DNA from: a bacterium UBA7470
GTDB taxonomy: Bacteria > Pseudomonadota > Gammaproteobacteria > Burkholderiales > Burkholderiaceae_C
DNA: 11,133 nt
Assembly: GCA_002479815.1 (NCBI GenBank)
Contig: DLPA01000163.1
Span: 1 to 11,133, forward strand
Reading direction: 5' to 3'
The notes below the pieces were generated by a model, which saw nothing but the letters and a program-made list of their open reading frames with translations, was not told where the DNA came from and ran no database searches. How positions within the stretch are numbered: position 1 is the first letter of the stretch; every line of letters begins with the position of its first letter. Shown here one piece after another: positions 7,146 to 11,133 of this stretch. The position numbers and the translations under genes were made by a program.

Positions 7146-7579
7146 ATGCCATTCACATCACGGACATCGAAGCCGCCATCAACCACTGGCGACGCGTCAC
7201 CCCCTCACCCGATGGCGTTTCCTTGCCGCCAGAGACACGCGCCCTGGCCGAGGTCTATGCGTTGATGGCCTGGTACCACCAAGACTGGGCCGACGTCAAG
7301 ACCATGCCGCCCAAGGCCTATGCCGCATGGCTGGCGTGGTACGACACTACGCCCGACACGCCGTGCATTGCGATTTGCTCTACCTCGCAAGGCGATGCGC
7401 ACTGCAAGGGCTGCGGGCGCAGCTTTGATGAGGTCCAGCACTGGCCCGCCATGAGTCCAGCCCAAAAGCGAAGCACTTGGCGACGCATCACCCTAGAAGG
7501 ACAGGCGTGGCGATTCAACCGTTACGCCGAGCGCGCCGTCTCCAGTACATCCGCCCCAGACACGCCCCATGAGGTTTAG
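7142..7579 (+). CDS. DUF3717-DUF1289 fusion protein with four-cysteine motif
   Basis: This is a 145-aa soluble protein of unknown function. Residues about 5-60 resemble DUF3717 (ITDIEAAINHWR, then an ALAEVYALMAWY helix), a small domain known mainly from Burkholderiales. Residues about 72-118 resemble DUF1289: TPCIAICS, then CKGCGRSFDEVQHW, then MSPAQKRSTWRRI. Cys75, Cys79, Cys88 and Cys91 (C-x3-C-x8-C-x2-C) could bind a metal ion or an iron-sulfur cluster. The start ATG overlaps the lysR stop as ATGA and has an excellent AAGGAG six bases upstream (7131-7136), so it is translated with lysR. Its TAG overlaps the stop codon of the convergent gene by three bases. Family assignments are from memory of the motifs. 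Confidence 0.8.
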   Translation: MNAIHITDIEAAINHWRRVTPSPDGVSLPPETRALAEVYALMAWYHQDWADVKTMPPKAYAAWLAWYDTTPDTPCIAICSTSQGDAHCKGCGRSFDEVQHWPAMSPAQKRSTWRRITLEGQAWRFNRYAERAVSSTSAPDTPHEV

Positions 7580-8343
7580 GCAGGGATGGTGTAGTGTGCT
7601 TGACTCAGGTGGTCGATACCGCAGCTCAAGTGCTCAATCCAAGCAATAAACTCGCTCACGGCAGCGCCTTTCATGGGGGCACCATGCTGCGGGACGATCA
7701 TTTCGATGGGCAGGCTGCGCGCCATCGTTGCCCAGTACTTCAAAATTTTGGAAGACACCATGTAGCGGCGATGGAAACCTTCCATGCGCGGCAGTAAGGG
7801 CGCGAGTGCGGTCACAGGCGTGGATGCCACCGAAGCAGGAACCAGAGACACACCCAAATCCCCACTGAACAAAATGCGGCTCACAGGGTCCCAGAACTGG
7901 AAATTACCCTCGGAGTGCATGAAGTGCGCAGGCAGCGCCACCAGCGTGGTCTCGCCGATAGGAATGTGCATACCTTGGTCAGGAATACCGACCACACGGC
8001 CTTTGGTTTTACCAGGCTTGCAAAAGTGGGGGGCAAAACGTTCCCAGAGCTTGGAGATGTACAAGTCGGCTTGGGTGCTGGTCATCCAACGGTCGAGCGA
8101 TGCAATGATGTCCGGGTCTGCATGAGATGCCAGAATCTTGTTCAAGCGCTGAGGCGGGAAAAAGCGCCCTATGGTCAGCAGCAGCTCGTTGTAGGCCATG
8201 TTGCCGCCTGGGTCGATCAAACAGCCGTGATCTTTGTGAATGACCAAAAACTGATTGGCCTGTACAGCCTCGCCGCCCTCATCCGACAAATGAGAAAACA
8301 TCAGGCATACATGATCGTTTTGGTTGTAGAGTTCGACCGCCAT
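7576..8343 (-). CDS. Stand-alone diiron ODP-type metallo-beta-lactamase-fold protein
   Basis: The 255-aa product has the metallo-beta-lactamase fold of the oxygen-binding diiron (ODP) domain found in flavodiiron proteins. The likely iron ligands are His74, Asp76 and Asp78 (HADPD), His143 (HSEGNF), Asp162 (FSGDLG) and His220 (PQHGAPMKG). As in flavodiiron proteins, the residue after HxDxD is not the His of hydrolytic lactamases; here it is Ile. The flavodoxin domain that supplies electrons in flavodiiron NO/O2 reductases is absent and no flavodoxin or rubredoxin gene is adjacent. O2 or NO reduction with a separate donor, or O2 sensing, are both possible. No signal peptide is seen, so it is cytosolic. 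ATG 8343 has GGAG nine bases upstream. The gene lies downstream of purB-yaeQ on the same strand, after a 120-base gap with its own candidate promoter. Confidence 0.85.
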   Translation of the reverse strand: MAVELYNQNDHVCLMFSHLSDEGGEAVQANQFLVIHKDHGCLIDPGGNMAYNELLLTIGRFFPPQRLNKILASHADPDIIASLDRWMTSTQADLYISKLWERFAPHFCKPGKTKGRVVGIPDQGMHIPIGETTLVALPAHFMHSEGNFQFWDPVSRILFSGDLGVSLVPASVASTPVTALAPLLPRMEGFHRRYMVSSKILKYWATMARSLPIEMIVPQHGAPMKGAAVSEFIAWIEHLSCGIDHLSQAHYTIPA

Positions 8344-8378
8344 GTGCGCACGCTCCGGTACAAAAATTGAAGACGATC

Positions 8379-8407
8379 AATCTATTGACCCCAGCGATGT
8401 CGGTCAA
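8379..8407 (-). promoter_or_regulatory. Candidate sigma70 promoter of the ODP-type gene
   Basis: On the - strand, TTGACC (complement of 8402-8407) lies 17 bases before TAGATT (complement of 8379-8384). That is 5/6 and 4/6 to the consensus with ideal spacing. Transcription would begin about 28 bases before the ATG at 8343. A short dyad, GATCT-N5-AGATC, lies further upstream and could be an operator. Confidence 0.42.
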
Positions 8408-8463
8408 GGCCAACCTGATGGTTTCTTGATCTGGTCGAGATCGATGTCAATTATTTCTGTTTT

Positions 8464-9024
8464 TTATCGCCAAGACTGACACTCGATCGTCAAACTGTGG
8501 TGGGCATTGCTCAGCGTCAGCACGCCTTCTTGAATCGTGGCCTGGAGCTGCATACTGCGCTCGGCCATGCCCGTGAGTTGCTGTGCAGCCTCACTGGGCA
8601 CGCGCCAAACCGTCAGATTTTTGGCGCGGGCCAGCTTATGTTCTAAACCCTTCCACCAGACTTCAGCCGCGTGTGAAAACGCATACACCACCACGGCCTC
8701 GGCCTTGTTGCAGGCTTTGAGGATGGGTTTTTCTTCCGGCTGACCCACTTCAATCCAGCATTTGATGTCGCCGGTAAAGTCGCGCAGCCACACATCAGGC
8801 TCGTCAGGATCGGACAAGCCCGCGCCAAAGGCCAGTGTGCCATCGCCCCCGCACGCCGATTGCAAGCGATGGGCGTTCAGGGCCAGTGCGACCAAGCGCA
8901 CCATCATGCGCTCGTCGGTTTCGCTGGGGTGGCGAGCGAGCGTTAAGGCATGGTCGGCGTAGTAGCTGTGGTCGATGTCGGCCATCTGTACCGTGGCTTT
9001 GTAGATGGTGGATTTGAGCGCCAT
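8464..9024 (-). CDS. yaeQ: YaeQ family protein
   Basis: This 186-aa protein is close to the length of E. coli YaeQ (181 aa). Family hallmarks are the N-terminus MALKSTIYKA, the segment TLARHPSETDERMMVRL (28-44), and DEPDVWLRDFTG (74-85) followed by WIEVGQPEEK (90-99). YaeQ structures show a variant PD-(D/E)XK nuclease-like fold; Asp77, Glu92 and Gln95 sit where that core would be. Nuclease activity is not established, and an old link to RfaH function or haemolysin transcription is weak. ATG 9024 is chosen because the family begins here and it lies one base after the purB stop (TGA-C-ATG), suggesting translational coupling. An ATG at 9063 would overlap purB by 38 bases and add residues the family lacks. 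Confidence 0.93.
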   Translation of the reverse strand: MALKSTIYKATVQMADIDHSYYADHALTLARHPSETDERMMVRLVALALNAHRLQSACGGDGTLAFGAGLSDPDEPDVWLRDFTGDIKCWIEVGQPEEKPILKACNKAEAVVVYAFSHAAEVWWKGLEHKLARAKNLTVWRVPSEAAQQLTGMAERSMQLQATIQEGVLTLSNAHHSLTIECQSWR

Positions 9025-9025
9025 G

Positions 9026-10432
9026 TCAAACCCGCCGGGCCAATTCAGCCGCTTTGCCCACATACGTCGCGGGGGTCAACGCCAACAAGCGATCTTTTTC
9101 GGCTTGTGGAATTCTTAAAGACCGAATCAGCGTGTGCAAATCTTCAGCCGTCACGGTTTTACCGCGTGTCACGGCTTTGAGTTCTTCGTAAGCGCCTTGC
9201 AGCCCAAAACGGCGCATGACCGTTTGGATGGGTTCGGCCAGCACTTCCCAAGAGGCATCCAAATCAGCATTCAAGGCATCGCGGTTGAGTTCGAGCTTGC
9301 CCAAACCCACCCCCAAGGAGTGATAGGCCAAGACCGCATACCCCAAGGCCACCCCCATGTTGCGCAGCACGGTGGAGTCGGTCAAGTCGCGTTGCCAGCG
9401 GCTGATGGGCAGCTTTTCGCTCAAATGGCGCAGCAAGGCATTGGCCAGCCCCAAATTGCCTTCGGCGTTTTCAAAGTCGATGGGGTTGACTTTGTGTGGC
9501 ATGGTGGAGGAGCCGATTTCGCCTTCTTTGAGTTTTTGCTTGAAGTAGCCCAAGCTGACATAGCCCCATACGTCGCGGCTGAAGTCGATCAAGATGGTGT
9601 TGACGCGGGCGATGGCATCGAATACCTCAGCCATGTAGTCATGGGGCTCGATCTGGATGCTGTACGGTTGGAAGGTGAGGCCCAAGCCCACAGGCTCAGG
9701 TGTTTCGACCACGTTTTTGCTGAAGGCTTCCCAGTCGAAGTCCGGCCATGCCGACAAATGTGCGTTGTAGTTGCCCACCGCCCCGTTCATCTTGCCCAAC
9801 ATCTTCACGGCAGCGATACGATCCACCCCTGCTTGCAAGCGCATCAGCACGTTGGCAATTTCTTTGCCTACCGTAGTCGGGCTGGCGGTTTGGCCGTGCG
9901 TACGGCTGAGCATGGGCACGTCGGCATAAGCGTGCGCCATTTCCCGTAGTTTCAGTAAAAGGCGGTGCAGCGCAGGCAGAAGCACCTGGTCACGCCCAGC
10001 CCGCAGTTGCAGCGCATGGCTGGTGTTGTTGATGTCCTCGCTCGTACACGCAAAATGCACAAACTCGGCCGCAGACTCTAATTCTGGGCGTGACTGGAAT
10101 TTGGACTTGAGCCAGTACTCGACCGCTTTGACATCGTGATTCGTTGTTTTCTCAATCTCTTTGATGGCGTTTGCGTCGACTGGAGAGAAATGTTTGACCA
10201 AATTCATTAAATAAGTTCGTGTCTCTGCGGACAATGGCTTGAATTCTTCAAACCCAGCATCAGACAAGGCAATGAACCACGCCACTTCCACCTGAACGCG
10301 ACGGTGCATATAGCCTTGTTCGCTCATGAGGGGGCTTAACTCAGCCAAGCGACCTGCGTAACGACCGTCAAGAGGGGACAAAGCAGACACGGCTTGTAGG
10401 GCCGCAGATGAAGCAGATGCGGGAAATGACAT
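9026..10432 (-). CDS. purB: Adenylosuccinate lyase
   Basis: This cytosolic enzyme releases fumarate twice in purine synthesis: SAICAR to AICAR, and adenylosuccinate to AMP. The 468-aa product is of the E. coli type (456 aa). It begins ALSPLDGRY near residue 17. It carries the conserved TSEDINNTSHA (130-140), RTHGQTASPTTVGKE (177-191) with His179, and the fumarate-lyase signature GSSTMPHKVNP (307-317) with its catalytic Ser loop, followed by IDFENAEGN. ATG 10432 is chosen; an in-frame TTG at 10465 would add eleven residues and is unlikely. The Shine-Dalgarno is weak. The stop is one base from the yaeQ start. A TACAAT box on the - strand (complement of 10474-10479) may be its -10, though no good -35 is visible. 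Confidence 0.97.
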   Translation of the reverse strand: MSFPASASSAALQAVSALSPLDGRYAGRLAELSPLMSEQGYMHRRVQVEVAWFIALSDAGFEEFKPLSAETRTYLMNLVKHFSPVDANAIKEIEKTTNHDVKAVEYWLKSKFQSRPELESAAEFVHFACTSEDINNTSHALQLRAGRDQVLLPALHRLLLKLREMAHAYADVPMLSRTHGQTASPTTVGKEIANVLMRLQAGVDRIAAVKMLGKMNGAVGNYNAHLSAWPDFDWEAFSKNVVETPEPVGLGLTFQPYSIQIEPHDYMAEVFDAIARVNTILIDFSRDVWGYVSLGYFKQKLKEGEIGSSTMPHKVNPIDFENAEGNLGLANALLRHLSEKLPISRWQRDLTDSTVLRNMGVALGYAVLAYHSLGVGLGKLELNRDALNADLDASWEVLAEPIQTVMRRFGLQGAYEELKAVTRGKTVTAEDLHTLIRSLRIPQAEKDRLLALTPATYVGKAAELARRV

Positions 10433-10473
10433 GGGGAAACTCAGAATAGACACGAAAAACAGCAAAAGATGCG

Positions 10474-10479
10474 ATTGTA
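10474..10479 (-). promoter_or_regulatory. Possible -10 element of purB
   Basis: The - strand reads CTCTACAATCGC here, a 5/6 match to TATAAT located 41 bases before the purB ATG. The hexamer 17 bases upstream (AAGTCT) is a poor -35, and it overlaps the -35 of the divergent promoter. Confidence 0.35.
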
Positions 10480-10495
10480 GAGATACCCCCTCACC

Positions 10496-10523
10496 TAGAC
10501 TTCGCTTGGCTAATGGCTACAAT
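10496..10523 (+). promoter_or_regulatory. Candidate sigma70 promoter of the GST gene
   Basis: TAGACT (10496-10501, 4/6 to TTGACA) and TACAAT (10518-10523, 5/6 to TATAAT) are separated by 16 bases. Transcription would start near 10530, leaving a leader of about 55 bases before ATG 10586. GGCTACAAT boxes of this form are common before housekeeping genes in Burkholderiales. Confidence 0.5.
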
Positions 10524-10585
10524 GAAAATCTACAGGGGACAACCCAAAACTCAACACGCATTTAATATCTCATTTTGTATTACTC

Positions 10586-11133
10586 ATGAAACTGATCGGC
10601 TCCAAAACCAGCCCTTATGTGCGTAAAGTTCGCATTGTCATGTCAGAGAAAAAACTGGAATTTCGGTTTGTCGAAGAAGACGTGTGGGCAGCGGATACCC
10701 GTATGGCCGACATCAACCCCTTAGGAAAAGTACCTTGTTTGGTGATGGAGGGGGGCGACAAGATTCACGACTCCCGCGTCATTGTCGAATACCTCGATAC
10801 CCTTTCGCCCGTGGGCAAGCTCATTCCTGCTGCTGGACGCGAGCGAGCTGAAGTCAAAACATGGGAGGCCTTGGCCGATGGGGTGTTGGATGCAGCGGTA
10901 CTGGCACGTTTAGAGGCCACTTGGCCGGGGCGCGCCTCGCACGAGCGCTCTCAAGCTTGGACAGACCGCCAAATCCTCAAAGTTCAGCAAGCCGTGAAGA
11001 TCATGAGTGAAGAGCTGGCGGACAAGCCTTACTGTCATGGCATTCACTTGACGCTGGCTGATGTGGCCGTGGGCTGTGCATTGGGGTATTTGGATTTTCG
11101 CTTTCCCGACTTTGCGTGGCGACCTCACTACCC
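10586..11133 (+). CDS. Glutathione S-transferase, YibF-like (3' end outside window)
   Basis: The first 182 residues of a cytosolic glutathione S-transferase are visible. The N-terminal thioredoxin-fold domain (residues 1-78) begins MKLIGSKTSPYVRKVRIVMSEK. It has NPLGKVPCLV with the cis-proline that contacts glutathione, and DSRVIVEYLD, whose Asp-Ser pair binds the gamma-glutamyl group. The helical domain includes WEALADGVLDAAVLARLE and LTLADVAVGCALGYLDFRFP. The sequence resembles E. coli YibF (about 202 aa) along its whole visible length, so about 20-25 residues are probably missing. The true substrate is unknown. ATG 10586 matches the family start, but no Shine-Dalgarno is visible in front of it. 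The gene is divergent from purB across 153 bases. Confidence 0.92.
   Translation, partial: MKLIGSKTSPYVRKVRIVMSEKKLEFRFVEEDVWAADTRMADINPLGKVPCLVMEGGDKIHDSRVIVEYLDTLSPVGKLIPAAGRERAEVKTWEALADGVLDAAVLARLEATWPGRASHERSQAWTDRQILKVQQAVKIMSEELADKPYCHGIHLTLADVAVGCALGYLDFRFPDFAWRPHY

Noticed and set aside
9134..9949. Long open frame on the + strand (271 codons) opposite purB
   Set aside because: purB is unmistakable on the other strand and this translation shows no family motif, so it is a shadow frame.
1..11133. Novel defence or multi-gene system
   Set aside because: No nuclease, toxin-antitoxin, reverse transcriptase, phage or secretion genes cluster here. The genes belong to separate known families in ordinary chromosomal arrangement.

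Overview
The window looks like a chromosomal segment of a betaproteobacterium, most likely Burkholderiales and Comamonadaceae-like. This is inferred from gene content, high-GC coding sequence, and TACAAT-type -10 elements. No 16S or other decisive marker is present, so the genus is left open.

Layout, left to right. (1) The 3' part of paaE, the reductase subunit of phenylacetyl-CoA epoxidase, enters from the left edge on the + strand. (2) A 1021-aa CheB-CheR-coiled coil-PAS-PAS fusion follows on the + strand, then a short tryptophan-rich membrane protein 48 bases downstream. (3) A 315-base, strikingly AT-rich intergenic stretch separates these from pobA, which converges from the right. It holds a clear bidirectional intrinsic terminator and a 25-base imperfect inverted repeat about 200 bases apart. 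(4) pobA (4-hydroxybenzoate 3-monooxygenase, - strand) is divergent from a LysR regulator (+ strand). The lysR stop overlaps the start of a small DUF3717-DUF1289 four-cysteine protein by ATGA. (5) A stand-alone diiron ODP-type metallo-beta-lactamase-fold protein (- strand) ends with its stop codon overlapping that of the DUF protein. (6) purB and yaeQ are tightly coupled on the - strand (TGA-C-ATG), upstream of the ODP gene, which has its own candidate promoter. (7) A YibF-like glutathione S-transferase is divergent from purB and runs off the right edge.

Functionally the window mixes aromatic catabolism (paaE, pobA with a probable local regulator), signalling (the CheB/CheR fusion), purine biosynthesis (purB) and several poorly characterised accessory genes. 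Nearly every gene belongs to a known family and no new multi-gene system could be demonstrated. The best leads are the AT-rich inverted-repeat element, the flavodoxin-less diiron protein, the LysR/DUF3717-DUF1289 pair, the kinase-less CheB-CheR-PAS fusion with its Trp-rich membrane neighbour, and the purB-yaeQ coupling.
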